NCBI GenBank assembly: GCA_011174825.1
Contig: DUEZ01000055.1
Span: 1-38,065, forward strand
Reading direction: 5' to 3'
Length of the DNA stretch: 38,065 nucleotides
DNA from: Anaerolineae bacterium
GTDB taxonomy: Bacteria > Chloroflexota > Anaerolineae > Anaerolineales > E44-bin32
Shown here: one piece after another, positions 1 to 7,843 of the stretch
Numbering within the stretch: the stretch's first letter is position 1
Layout: every line of letters begins with the position of its first letter
The notes under the pieces: generated by a model
What the model saw: only the letters and a program-made list of their open reading frames with translations
Databases searched by the model: none
What the model was told of the DNA's origin: nothing
Made by a program: the position numbers and the translations under genes

Positions 1-180
1 CCTGAAACAGGCTTGCTGTAAATATCTGCGCATGAACTCCAGCACCAGCGCTCGGAACCATGCTATCCCAGCCTATCTAAGGTGGCAATCGCACTTGAGT
101 CCCGATAGATTACAGGAGAGATTGTTGCATCAAATGTACCAGGAATGAGGCTTATTGAACCCTATGTCGATGCTCCCTGT
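1..180. other. left-edge region, no gene recognised
   Basis: No reading frame here resembles a protein family I know. One plus-strand frame is open for about 48 codons up to a TGA at 146-148 and could be the tail of a truncated upstream gene. One minus-strand frame gives a short protein-like stretch that would need a frameshift. Neither has a readable motif, so neither is called. Nothing resembling a tRNA or terminator was found. Confidence 0.4.
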
Positions 181-213
181 AGCTCCCCGCGAGCTTTAAG
201 CTCGCGGGGAGCT
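181..213. repeat. 33-nt palindrome, CCCGCGAGCT-core repeat copy 1
   Basis: A perfect inverted repeat: 16-nt arms at 181-196 and 198-213 around a single T. The inner core CCCGCGAGCT/AGCTCGCGGG recurs at 33558-33590 in another intergenic region, so this looks like one copy of a dispersed REP-like element. It lies about 57 nt upstream of the metK promoter and could also end transcription coming from the left, although no T-run follows. Confidence 0.75.
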
Positions 214-269
214 AAAGAAAGGCACACTTCGCATAGGCTCCTGCCATGAGAGCACCTGAGCACGTAAAA

Positions 270-298
270 TTGACACCTCTATACCGCTGTGGTATAAA
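270..298 (+). promoter_or_regulatory. metK promoter, sigma-A type
   Basis: TTGACA at 270-275 and TATAAA at 293-298 with a 17-nt spacer, one base from full consensus. The expected start near 305 places the whole SAM-I aptamer in the transcript, which supports the assignment. Confidence 0.8.
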
Positions 299-324
299 GC
301 GCTGACAATCGAATACCCTATAAG

Positions 325-440
<116 letters not shown>

Positions 441-460
441 TGGCGGATAATGTGATCATC

Positions 461-487
461 ATGCCCCTTCTCTTGCTGAAGGGGCAT
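461..487 (+). terminator. expression-platform hairpin of the metK riboswitch
   Basis: A perfect 9-bp stem, ATGCCCCTT (461-469) with AAGGGGCAT (479-487), with a 9-nt loop. No T-run follows, so intrinsic termination is doubtful. It ends 6 nt before the ribosome-binding site TAAGGAG (494-500), so effects on translation or Rho-dependent control are alternatives. Its 5' side can pair instead with the 3' strand of P1. Confidence 0.6.
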
Positions 488-508
488 AAACGTTAAGGAG
501 ATATTTGT

Positions 509-1735
509 ATGAGCTCAACATTTATGGAATCACCAAGTTTACTCTTTACCTCCGAGTCAGTAACGGAAGGACATCCAGACAAGATCTGCGATCAAATATC
601 GGATGCAGTATTAGACGAATGTCTTGCGGGGGATCCGCGATCTCGTGTCGCTTGCGAGTCTGCAGTCAAGACCGGGTTTGTCCTCTTGTTTGGTGAAATC
701 ACGACCAAATCCCAACTCAACTACGATGAATTGGTTCGCAAGGTTCTCAACGAAATCGGGTATAACGATAGCGTAATAGGTTTTGATGGAAACACTTGTG
801 GGGTGCAAGTGGCGATTGCCCAACAAAGTCAAGATATCGCGATCGGTGTGAATCATGCGTTAGAAGAACGATCCGGCGAATTGAAGGAAGAAGAAGTAGA
901 GATGATCGGAGCTGGTGACCAGGGCATGATGTTTGGCTTTGCTTGTAATGAGACCGATACGTTGATGCCGATACCGATCCATTTAGCCCATAACCTTGCC
1001 CGAAGACTAGCCGAGGTTCGTAAATCCGGGATCTTGCCCTGGGTTCGACCGGATGGAAAAACCCAAGTAACCATAGAATATCGGTACGGAGAACCCAGCC
1101 GCGTAGATACGGTTTTGATCAGTACTCAACATACGCCTGAAGTGGGGGAGGACGAGATTCGTGAGGGTGTTACCGAACAGGTGATCATGCCCGTTCTACC
1201 AACGGAAATGGTTGATGAGAGGATAAAGATCTTCATCAATCCGACGGGTCGATTTGTGGTTGGAGGACCCCTTGGAGATGCTGGCCTGACGGGTCGGAAA
1301 ATCATCGTCGACACGTATGGTGGGATCTCACGACATGGTGGAGGTGGTTTCAGCGGTAAGGATGCGACGAAAGTTGATCGCTCGGGCGCATATGCGGCCC
1401 GATGGGTTGCGAAACACATCGTAGCCGCAGGATTAGCTGATCGATGTGAAATCCAAGTGGCCTATGCAATTGGTGTGGCACGTCCGCTGTCCGTGAATAT
1501 TGAGACATTTGGCACTGGGCGTATACCGGACGCGGAGATTCTTAACCTCATTGATGAACATTTTGACCTTCGTCCAGGAGCGATCATCCGTGATCTTGGT
1601 CTCCGTCGACCGATTTTTCGACCGACGGCTACTTACGGCCATTTCGGACGCGATGACATCGATCTTCCATGGGAGCGATTGGATAGGTTGGAGGCAATAA
1701 GAACGGCTGTAGGTTCAGTAGAAGCGATAACATGA
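509..1735 (+). CDS. metK: S-adenosylmethionine synthetase
   Basis: Cytosolic enzyme that makes S-adenosylmethionine from methionine and ATP. The 408-residue length is normal for bacterial MetK. Visible signatures are GHPDKICDQ at residues 21-29 (ATP and metal site), the family hexapeptide within [10 protein letters not shown] at 134-143, and the glycine-rich [10 protein letters not shown] phosphate loop at 276-285. The ATG at 509 follows TAAGGAG (494-500) with good spacing. Expression should be repressed by SAM through the S-box riboswitch just upstream. The gene stands alone: the next gene has its own promoter at 1789. No truncation or missing key residue is seen. Confidence 0.98.
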   Translation: MSSTFMESPSLLFTSESVTEGHPDKICDQISDAVLDECLAGDPRSRVACESAVKTGFVLLFGEITTKSQLNYDELVRKVLNEIGYNDSVIGFDGNTCGVQVAIAQQSQDIAIGVNHALEERSGELKEEEVEMIGAGDQGMMFGFACNETDTLMPIPIHLAHNLARRLAEVRKSGILPWVRPDGKTQVTIEYRYGEPSRVDTVLISTQHTPEVGEDEIREGVTEQVIMPVLPTEMVDERIKIFINPTGRFVVGGPLGDAGLTGRKIIVDTYGGISRHGGGGFSGKDATKVDRSGAYAARWVAKHIVAAGLADRCEIQVAYAIGVARPLSVNIETFGTGRIPDAEILNLIDEHFDLRPGAIIRDLGLRRPIFRPTATYGHFGRDDIDLPWERLDRLEAIRTAVGSVEAIT

Positions 1736-1788
1736 AGTGAGGGTTCAACATCAAGATACAGCCGCTCTTGGTGTACTACAACTGAATT

Positions 1789-1817
1789 TTGACAAGGGAT
1801 TTCGCTTACCGTATAAT
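1789..1817 (+). promoter_or_regulatory. perfect-consensus sigma-A promoter
   Basis: TTGACA (1789-1794), exactly 17 nt, then TATAAT (1812-1817). It is a full consensus match and begins a separate transcript near 1824, between metK and the dCTPase-like gene. Confidence 0.9.
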
Positions 1818-1823
1818 CCATGT

Positions 1824-1952
1824 ATGTTTTTAAGCGTAAACCCGGACCCATGCCCATTGAAAGGGACCTGCTCAAACCGCTGGTCTGGTTGAGGCTTTTC
1901 GGTCAATCCGGGTGACAATCGGCTTCCCAGATAGGTGGAAGCCGATTTTTTT
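1824..1952 (+). ncRNA. structured leader RNA or small RNA, unassigned
   Basis: The transcript from the promoter at 1789 would carry a closed multi-helix fold before the first start codon. An outer stem is formed by ACCCGGA near 1839-1845 and TCCGGGT at 1907-1913. An inner hairpin is formed by CTCAAACC (1871-1878) and GGTTGAG with one bulge. A small CCC/GGG hairpin lies near 1853-1865. An intrinsic terminator follows at 1918-1952. The layout fits a riboswitch-type leader or a free-standing RNA of about 130 nt. I compared it by eye with common riboswitches, SRP RNA and 6S RNA and saw no match. Ligand and function are unknown. Confidence 0.6.
1918..1952 (+). terminator. intrinsic terminator before the dCTPase-like gene
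   Basis: A perfect 10-bp stem, ATCGGCTTCC (1918-1927) with GGAAGCCGAT (1937-1946), a 9-nt loop and a run of seven T. It stops just before the ribosome-binding site GAGGA (1953-1957). It would therefore act as an attenuator of the downstream operon or as the end of a small RNA. Confidence 0.9.
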
Positions 1953-1965
1953 GAGGATAACATCG

Positions 1966-2262
1966 ATGGATCTGGCTGAATTAACCGTTCTCATGCACCG
2001 TTTTGTAGAGGCGCGAGGTTGGTATGCACCTAATAGTCCAAAACCTCAATCTCCTCGTAACCTGGCAAGTTCGCTGGTGGTCGAAGCTGCCGAGGTTTTG
2101 GAACTATTTCAGTGGTCTGAGGCGACACCGATAAAAGAGGCCCTCGCCTCCGAGCTGGCAGATGTAGCCCTTTACCTACTGCAACTTGCCAGCATGAGTG
2201 AGATAGATCTCGAGCAGGCCATCCTCGATAAGTTGGAAAACAATTACGAACGAGTTTGGTGA
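1966..2262 (+). CDS. MazG-like dCTP/NTP pyrophosphohydrolase (RS21-C6 type)
   Basis: A small, 98-residue all-alpha NTP pyrophosphohydrolase expected to hydrolyse a nucleoside triphosphate to the monophosphate and pyrophosphate as house-cleaning. The metal-binding signatures are present: EAAEVLELFQW (ExxE) near residue 40 and ELADVALYL (ExxD) near residue 65. The PRNLA segment before the first motif resembles RS21-C6/dCTPase proteins. The ATG at 1966 follows GAGGA at 8 nt. A GTG at 1912 in the same frame lies beside the terminator stem and is rejected as the start. First of four tightly packed genes; the substrate is not determined. Confidence 0.85.
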   Translation: MDLAELTVLMHRFVEARGWYAPNSPKPQSPRNLASSLVVEAAEVLELFQWSEATPIKEALASELADVALYLLQLASMSEIDLEQAILDKLENNYERVW

Positions 2263-2266
2263 GGGG

Positions 2267-2878
2267 ATGAAGATCTTAGCGCTAAGCGACCAGGTTGATC
2301 CTTTGATCTATAGCCCAACCGTCCGAGAGCGATTCGATGACATAGAACTTATTGTTGGGTGTGGTGATCTGCCGGCATACTACCTTGAGTTTGTCGTCAC
2401 CCAACTCAATGTTCCACTGGTTTATGTCCCTGGAAATCATGATCCAGATGAACTGGTTGTTCCCGGTGGTATATCTGTAGATGAAAAACTTGTGCAAATC
2501 GATGGTGCCATAATCGTTGGGCTTGGGGGCAGCCGTCGCTATAAATCGAAAGGCAAGCATCAATATACAGAAGCTGAAATGAGTTGGAGGAGTGCGCGCT
2601 TGCTATTAAAATCCCTGCCTACTCGGCTAGCGAAGGGTCGGTGGGTTGATCTATTGATCACACACGCACCGCCACAGGGTATTCATGATGCCTCTGATCT
2701 AGCCCACCAAGGCTTTGCCGCATTTCATCACTTCGTACGAACCTTAAGACCGACCATGATGTTGCACGGACATTCCCATGTGACTAGAAATCTGGATGAG
2801 ACCCGAAGTCAGTTGAACAGTTGTGAGATTGTGAATGCCTTCCCGTATCGGGTTGTGGATTTACCGGAGGCGAGATGA
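2267..2878 (+). CDS. calcineurin-like metallophosphoesterase
   Basis: Predicted cytosolic metal-dependent phosphoesterase of 203 residues. Conserved blocks in order are SDQVD (residues 7-11), GCGDLP (about 31-36), GNHDPD (about 56-61), THAPPQGIHD (about 129-138) and HGHSH (about 163-167). The first block normally reads D-x-H; here the His position is Val, so one ligand of the first metal is replaced. The other motifs are intact, so activity may persist with altered metal use. It starts 4 nt after the dCTPase-like stop and overlaps the next gene by 4 nt, indicating translational coupling. Substrate unknown. Confidence 0.85.
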   Translation: MKILALSDQVDPLIYSPTVRERFDDIELIVGCGDLPAYYLEFVVTQLNVPLVYVPGNHDPDELVVPGGISVDEKLVQIDGAIIVGLGGSRRYKSKGKHQYTEAEMSWRSARLLLKSLPTRLAKGRWVDLLITHAPPQGIHDASDLAHQGFAAFHHFVRTLRPTMMLHGHSHVTRNLDETRSQLNSCEIVNAFPYRVVDLPEAR

Positions 2879-3756
2879 GCGGGTTGGAGAGTCGTTCTGA
2901 AGCTGACTTTAATGTTGCACGCGGTCGCGCTTTCTTCAATATATTATTGACTACACTTTCGGGTCATCCACGCAAGCTTTTGGTTTATGATGAAGTTCGG
3001 GAAAAGTTGAGGCTTGGTGGACCGGTATATCGGGGCCTTCAACCTGTACCAGTTGAAAAAATTATCGGAAGCGTAGATCGCTACCAAGATTTCGATCGCC
3101 TGTTCCTGCCCACTCAGTCGCACACTCGCGACAGATGGAGACGCATCAACCGAGCTTGGTATCAAGACATCAGTTTACCTCCGGTTCTGCTATATAAAGT
3201 TGGAGATGTATACTTTGTTGTCGACGGAAACCACCGGGTTTCGGTGGCGCGAAGTAAGGGTCAATCCTATATTGATGCAGAGGTGCGTGAGTGCATTGCA
3301 CGAGTACCACTTACAGAAGAGGTTAGACCTGAGGATCTGGAGAGGCTGGGTGAGAGAGTTGAATTCCTCGAGCGCTCGCGCCTTGACCACATTCGTCCCG
3401 CTGCCGTGATCGAGACAACCCTTTTGGGAGGATATGACAGACTCATCGAACACATCGCAGTCCACCGCTATTTTATGGGGATCGAAGCAAAAGAGCCGAT
3501 ACCGGAATCCGATGCTGTAGCGCATTGGTACGATACAATTTACCAACCAGTGGCCACAATTATCGAAGAATCTGGAATCCTTGAGGCATTTCCAAAACGC
3601 GAGGTGGCTGATCTATATCTGTGGGTGATGGACCATTTGCACTTCTTACATGATCGACCAGGACAGGAAGGTATCGATGCTGCCAGCGCAGCCAAGGATT
3701 TTGTTGAGACGATAAAAGAGGGTGATAACGATACTTTTGGAGTGGGGGATGAGTGA
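2875..3756 (+). CDS. ParB/sulfiredoxin-fold domain protein
   Basis: A 293-residue protein with a central segment, VVDGNHRVSVARSKG near residues 117-131, matching the nucleotide-binding loop of the ParB/sulfiredoxin (Srx) fold (D-G-x-H-R). That fold occurs in CTP-binding ParB switches, sulfiredoxin and nucleotide-dependent regulators. Upstream is a region rich in Arg and aromatic residues. Downstream is an acidic helical region with several Trp, Tyr and His. I see no helix-turn-helix, so a regulator role is only a guess. It overlaps both neighbours by 4 nt (ATGA and GTGA) and should be co-translated with the phosphoesterase and the kinase-like protein. Confidence 0.6.
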   Translation: MSGLESRSEADFNVARGRAFFNILLTTLSGHPRKLLVYDEVREKLRLGGPVYRGLQPVPVEKIIGSVDRYQDFDRLFLPTQSHTRDRWRRINRAWYQDISLPPVLLYKVGDVYFVVDGNHRVSVARSKGQSYIDAEVRECIARVPLTEEVRPEDLERLGERVEFLERSRLDHIRPAAVIETTLLGGYDRLIEHIAVHRYFMGIEAKEPIPESDAVAHWYDTIYQPVATIIEESGILEAFPKREVADLYLWVMDHLHFLHDRPGQEGIDAASAAKDFVETIKEGDNDTFGVGDE

Positions 3757-4820
3757 CTAAGACAACTTTAGATTGGGAATGGCCCTTCAGTCTGGCCGAC
3801 ATCACTGCTGGATTACGACGGTACTTTGAAGATACCTCGTTGCGAGTGAGCCAGATTCGCCCAAAAACCATGCCCTATCGTAGACCTGCCATTGGACGAG
3901 TAAGGGCGATGCGGGTGGAGTATTCAACATCCATCGGATCCGGAACTTGTGATCTTGTGGTCAAAGAACCGCGTGGTACAACTCGGATAGGCTTAGCGGG
4001 TGCTGGACGACGGGAGGTAGGGGTCTATCGTTCGCTTACCAGTCATTTACCTCTACCTACGCCAACCCTTATCGCTGCATCTTCTATTGGTGATTGGTTG
4101 GTCTTAGAAGACGTTCAATCTGTCCGCGATCCTTCTCGCTGGGAGAAAGAAGACTATATTGTAGCCATCAAAGCTCTTACAAAGTTGCATGACAGATTTT
4201 GGGGACTGGAAACGGACCTCAATGTTTTTCAATGGCTCAGCCGCCCGATAAGGGCTGATTTTGAAGTGCACGTAGCTGCCGCTGCGAAGGCGATTGAACG
4301 AATTGTCAATCAAGCGCAACCTGAACCACTGGCAGCAGTACCGGAACGGATGCAGGTGTTGGCGGCTTTGACAATGCAAGCCGATCAAATTGTCACACCA
4401 CTTCTTATGCAACCAAGCACGTTATTACATGGGGATTATTGGCCCGGAAATATTGCGGTTCTAGAAGATGGCAGACAAGTTGTGTATGACTGGCAATTAA
4501 CCGGAGTTGGACCAGGCGTGATGGACCTGCTTGTGTTTGTCAATAAGAGTTCTTGGTGGTTCGACAAGCTTCCCCTAAGCCACGCAGAAATCGTCGAATG
4601 CTACCGAGAAGGGATGGCAGCTGGTCCTGGTGTGTACTGGGAAGAAGATGAGTGGAACCTCATATGGGACCACGCCTTGATGTGGCGTTTTCTCCAAGAG
4701 TGGGTCGACCTACTTGCGGTTTCTCCTGATCCACTCCTCGAGACGCGCGCTGAGCAGCTTGATCATGTTTGGCTTCACCCTGTTGCCAGCGCTGTTTCTA
4801 GAAGGTTGGTCTTTGACTGA
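3753..4820 (+). CDS. APH-like phosphotransferase (aminoglycoside/choline kinase fold)
   Basis: A 355-residue protein with the kinase-like APH fold. The N-lobe has CDLVVKEP with the probable ATP-binding Lys near residue 71. The hinge-like LVLEDVQ is near 114-120. The catalytic loop LHGDYWPGNIAVLEDG near 227-242 has the Asp and Asn of the Brenner motif, followed by VVYDWQLTGVGPG with the metal-binding Asp. It probably phosphorylates a small hydroxylated molecule; the substrate is unknown. It starts at a GTG overlapping the previous stop and is the last gene of the four-gene unit. No resistance function should be read into the family name. Confidence 0.8.
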   Translation: MTKTTLDWEWPFSLADITAGLRRYFEDTSLRVSQIRPKTMPYRRPAIGRVRAMRVEYSTSIGSGTCDLVVKEPRGTTRIGLAGAGRREVGVYRSLTSHLPLPTPTLIAASSIGDWLVLEDVQSVRDPSRWEKEDYIVAIKALTKLHDRFWGLETDLNVFQWLSRPIRADFEVHVAAAAKAIERIVNQAQPEPLAAVPERMQVLAALTMQADQIVTPLLMQPSTLLHGDYWPGNIAVLEDGRQVVYDWQLTGVGPGVMDLLVFVNKSSWWFDKLPLSHAEIVECYREGMAAGPGVYWEEDEWNLIWDHALMWRFLQEWVDLLAVSPDPLLETRAEQLDHVWLHPVASAVSRRLVFD

Positions 4821-4992
4821 ACAGTTGAACGCTATTACATGTTGCGCCTCATTGCGTATTTAAGGCGTTGGTCTTATCTTCAAAAGCGACAAATCCACAT
4901 GGAGTTAGGGATATACAGAGAAGAACAATGCTAATCTTGTATAGGTATGCTGACGAAGTGGTAGTGGCGAATCCAACATTGTGAGGATATTC

Positions 4993-6426
4993 ATGACGAA
5001 AGAACAGCTACCTTCACGGTCGGAAGATTTCTCTGATTGGTATAACCGATTGGTATTGCGCGCTGAACTTGCGGATTATTCGCCTGTGCGTGGTTGTATG
5101 GTTGTCCGTCCATATGGCTGGGCGTTATGGGAGAATATCCAATCCGCTCTCGATCATCGATTTAAGGCTACCGGTCACGTGAATGCCGCATTTCCGATCT
5201 TTATTCCATTCAGCTTCATGGAACGGGAACGTGAGCACGTTGAGGGTTTCTCACCAGAGTTAGCAGTAGTGACCATCGGTGGAGGGGAGGAATTGGAGGA
5301 GCCCTTGGTGGTGCGTCCCACCTCGGAAACCATTATTGGTCATATGTATGCCAAGTGGATCAAATCCTACCGAGATCTTCCGGTATTAATCAATTTATGG
5401 AACAGTGTCGTTCGATGGGAGATGCGTACGAAGCTCTTCTTGCGCACAACAGAATTCTTTTGGCAAGAAGGTCACACGGCTCACGGAACGGAGGAGGAAG
5501 CGAAATCTGAGACACTTCAAATGCTGGATGTTTACGCAGACTTCGCGGAGAACGAAGCTGCTGTACCGGTGATTAAAGGTCGCAAGAGCGAAAGCGAGAA
5601 ATTTGCGGGAGCGAAAACCTCTTACAGTATTGAGGCGATGATGGGGGACACACGAGCCTTGCAAGCAGGGACATCACATAATTTGGGGCAGAACTTCGCA
5701 CGCGCCTTTGAGATCCGCTATTTGGATCAAGAAAACGAGCTGCAATACTGCTGGACAACATCTTGGGGATTATCGACCCGCTTCATCGGTGCCATCATCA
5801 TGGTTCATGGAGATGATCAAGGTTTAATCATGCCTCCTCGCTTGGCTCCATACCAAGCGGTGATAGTGCCAATATTCAGAAACGATGAGGAGCGTAGTCA
5901 CGTCATGGAAAATATTGGGTCGATCCATGCCCAATTATCCGATCTCAGAGTTAAGCTAGACGATCGGGACGGTCTGACTCCCGGCTTCAAATTTAACGAT
6001 TGGGAGTTACGTGGCGTACCTCTTCGAATTGAATTGGGTCCGAAGGATGCGGCCGAAGGGACAGTTACTCTGGCACGACGTGATCAGCCTGGCAGGAAAG
6101 GGAAAAGTGTTGTTAAGCAGGAAGGCTTAGTGGATGTGGTTGAAGATCTATTGGATGATATCCACGATTCTATTTTCCATCGAGCACAGACATTTCTTGA
6201 TGAAAACACATATCAGCCAGAGGATTATGAAGGATTTATCGAAGTTGTTAAATCTGGATGGGCAGACGTATGGTGGTGCGGTGACTCGGAGTGTGAGGCC
6301 GAGATCAAGGAGGAGACCAAAGCCACGACGCGATGTATCCCCTTGGATCAGCCTGGGGGTGAGGGTACGTGTATCCATTGTGGTCAATCTGCATATGAAC
6401 GAGCTATCTTCGCTCGCGCTTACTAA
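4993..6426 (+). CDS. proS: prolyl-tRNA synthetase, short archaeal/eukaryotic-like type
   Basis: Cytosolic class II synthetase that charges tRNA-Pro. The protein (477 residues) lacks the long editing insertion of the E. coli enzyme. It begins FSDWYNRLVLRAELADYSPVRG and keeps RPTSETIIG, the motif-2 region RWEMRTKLFLRTTEFFWQEGHTA and GTSHNLGQNFA. The C-terminal domain has a Cys cluster (WWCGDSECE ... CIHCG), probably a zinc site, and ends in the ...ARAY tail typical of type-3 ProS. An in-frame GTG exists at 4981, but GAGGA (4983-4987) is placed for the ATG at 4993. The 160-nt upstream gap holds no promoter I can defend. Confidence 0.95.
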   Translation: MTKEQLPSRSEDFSDWYNRLVLRAELADYSPVRGCMVVRPYGWALWENIQSALDHRFKATGHVNAAFPIFIPFSFMEREREHVEGFSPELAVVTIGGGEELEEPLVVRPTSETIIGHMYAKWIKSYRDLPVLINLWNSVVRWEMRTKLFLRTTEFFWQEGHTAHGTEEEAKSETLQMLDVYADFAENEAAVPVIKGRKSESEKFAGAKTSYSIEAMMGDTRALQAGTSHNLGQNFARAFEIRYLDQENELQYCWTTSWGLSTRFIGAIIMVHGDDQGLIMPPRLAPYQAVIVPIFRNDEERSHVMENIGSIHAQLSDLRVKLDDRDGLTPGFKFNDWELRGVPLRIELGPKDAAEGTVTLARRDQPGRKGKSVVKQEGLVDVVEDLLDDIHDSIFHRAQTFLDENTYQPEDYEGFIEVVKSGWADVWWCGDSECEAEIKEETKATTRCIPLDQPGGEGTCIHCGQSAYERAIFARAY

Positions 6427-6441
6427 ATGGAGCTCTTCTGA

Positions 6442-7257
6442 ATGCCGGCTATTGACCCAGAGCGATTGAAACAACAAGTTGATCGTCTCCTAAACGTGGT
6501 GAGTGACCCTGTAGAATTGCAGAGAGGCTGTATTGAACTCTTGGATTTCTACGCTGATCGTACCCTGAAGTCAATTGCAATCGGAGAGGCAGACGAAACA
6601 TACCGTGCCTTCGGTGCCCCTAAGCCATTGATGAGGGCACTTAGTTTTGGTCTACGTACACGCTTACAGGAGCAACCGACCTCCTCATTCCCTGCTGCGG
6701 CCGCGCTTTGGGAGGCAGGATACCGTGAAACACGCGTGCTAGCGTCTGCTATTCTTGGCGAGCTAAACGGAGAGGAAGTTCCAGGTTGGGCAGAAATCTG
6801 GGCTTTAGCGTGTGATGATCAGATGGCTTTATGGGAGCTAGCTAATCAAGGTTTAGCGAGCTGGAGGAAAGCAAACCCCACAATATTCCTTGAAAAGGTA
6901 GAGATTTGGCTCAATTCGACGCAGAAGAGACTTCAGTCGTTTGCAATCCTCGCTCTACATTCAGCAGTAGAAGATCCATCATTTGAAGATTTGCCCAGCG
7001 TATTCCGCCTTCTTGATGGTACAACCGGGAAATTTGGTGGGGCATTGTTTCATGCTCTCAATCGGTTGATTAGTACCCTCGCGAGACGGAGCCCTCCGGA
7101 GGCGGCTCGCTTTCTCATGGATGAGCTTGCACGCGGTAGCGGAGGCGCAATACGCATGGTTCAAAATACTTTGGAGAACTTTCCCGCCCGTCAACGCAGT
7201 CTGCTTGAACATGCCTTGTCGGTAAAAAATCAGGCTGGTATAATTCGTAAACCTTAA
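6442..7257 (+). CDS. HEAT/AlkD-like alpha-helical repeat protein
   Basis: A 271-residue soluble protein built of repeated amphipathic helix pairs. Segments such as YRETRVLASAILGE (about 94-107) and KRLQSFAILALHSAVEDPSFE resemble the repeats of HEAT proteins and of DNA-alkylation-repair (AlkD) proteins. I see no catalytic signature that would fix a repair function. It begins 15 nt after proS, preceded by GGAGCTCTTCTGA, and probably shares its transcript. The rpsO promoter lies inside its 3' end. Function uncertain. Confidence 0.6.
   Translation: MPAIDPERLKQQVDRLLNVVSDPVELQRGCIELLDFYADRTLKSIAIGEADETYRAFGAPKPLMRALSFGLRTRLQEQPTSSFPAAAALWEAGYRETRVLASAILGELNGEEVPGWAEIWALACDDQMALWELANQGLASWRKANPTIFLEKVEIWLNSTQKRLQSFAILALHSAVEDPSFEDLPSVFRLLDGTTGKFGGALFHALNRLISTLARRSPPEAARFLMDELARGSGGAIRMVQNTLENFPARQRSLLEHALSVKNQAGIIRKP
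7216..7244 (+). promoter_or_regulatory. rpsO promoter inside the end of the upstream gene
   Basis: TTGTCG (7216-7221), 17 nt, TATAAT (7239-7244). A start near 7251 gives an 84-nt rpsO leader containing a small ATCCAA/TTGGAT hairpin. S15 often controls its own mRNA, so the leader may have that role (inference). Confidence 0.65.
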
Positions 7258-7334
7258 ATGACTAGACCGGTGGGTGGATCCAACTTATTGGATTGGTTTC
7301 TCCTCACTGGGTGACCTGCCAAGGAGCAGATGTC

Positions 7335-7607
7335 ATGGCAATAACAACGAAAGAGAAACAAGAAATCATCGGTGAGTTCCACCGCCATGAGAACGACACT
7401 GGTTCGCCAGAAGTTCAGATAGCGATTCTCACTAACCGAATCCAACAGCTAACGGAACACCTAAGAACTCATAAACATGATGAGTCATCAAGGAGAGGTT
7501 TACTGAAGCTTGTGGGGCAAAGGAGAAAACATCTCGCTTATTTGAAACGGAAAGATGCAACCACATATCTGACGCTCACTGAGCGTTTAGGCATCCGACG
7601 AAAGTAG
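7335..7607 (+). CDS. rpsO: 30S ribosomal protein S15
   Basis: A 90-residue primary 16S rRNA-binding protein of the small-subunit platform. Diagnostic segments are [19 protein letters not shown] (about 14-32), the [19 protein letters not shown] helix-turn and [12 protein letters not shown] near the C terminus. The ATG at 7335 follows AAGGAG (7321-7326). Earlier in-frame codons from 7293 have no binding site. It is followed by a terminator and then by pnp, the usual bacterial rpsO-pnp pairing. Confidence 0.97.
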   Translation: MAITTKEKQEIIGEFHRHENDTGSPEVQIAILTNRIQQLTEHLRTHKHDESSRRGLLKLVGQRRKHLAYLKRKDATTYLTLTERLGIRRK

Positions 7608-7622
7608 GTCCTTGGACCACAA

Positions 7623-7663
7623 GAGTAGATGGTGGAGAGGTGATCATCTGCTCAAATCTTTTT
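7623..7663 (+). terminator. terminator-like hairpin after rpsO
   Basis: GAGTAGATG (7623-7631) pairs with CATCTGCTC (7645-7653), 9 bp with one G-U, followed by AAATC and TTTTT. It should end or weaken read-through from rpsO into pnp. Confidence 0.65.
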
Positions 7664-7750
7664 AGGGGACCGGCTGGCAAAGCTCACTGAGAGAACAAGA
7701 AATAAGTAAAGCGTTCTAACCACCGCAACCTGTGGAAGGGGTTGGGTATT

Positions 7751-7800
7751 GGGGTTTGTCCGTCAAACATCATTTTCACTTCAGCTGGCGGACGCACCCC
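7751..7800 (+). promoter_or_regulatory. long hairpin in the pnp leader
   Basis: GGGGT (7751-7755) pairs with ACCCC (7796-7800), and GTCCG (7758-7762) with CGGAC (7789-7793), separated by a 2x2 internal loop. A second small hairpin (CCACC ... GGTGG) lies next to the pnp ribosome-binding site. In E. coli a long pnp-leader hairpin is cut by RNase III and mediates PNPase autoregulation. A similar role here is inference. Confidence 0.5.
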
Positions 7801-7843
7801 AGTCCCTGACCCACCCAGATTTCCGGTGGGGAGGGGATTTTCT

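Noticed and set aside
2..148. Partial gene at the left edge
   Set aside because: 48 open codons without motif or codon-bias support. A minus-strand alternative is equally weak.
1912..1965. GTG 1912 as the start of the dCTPase-like gene
   Set aside because: It lies next to the terminator stem and has no ribosome-binding site. ATG 1966 has GAGGA at proper spacing.
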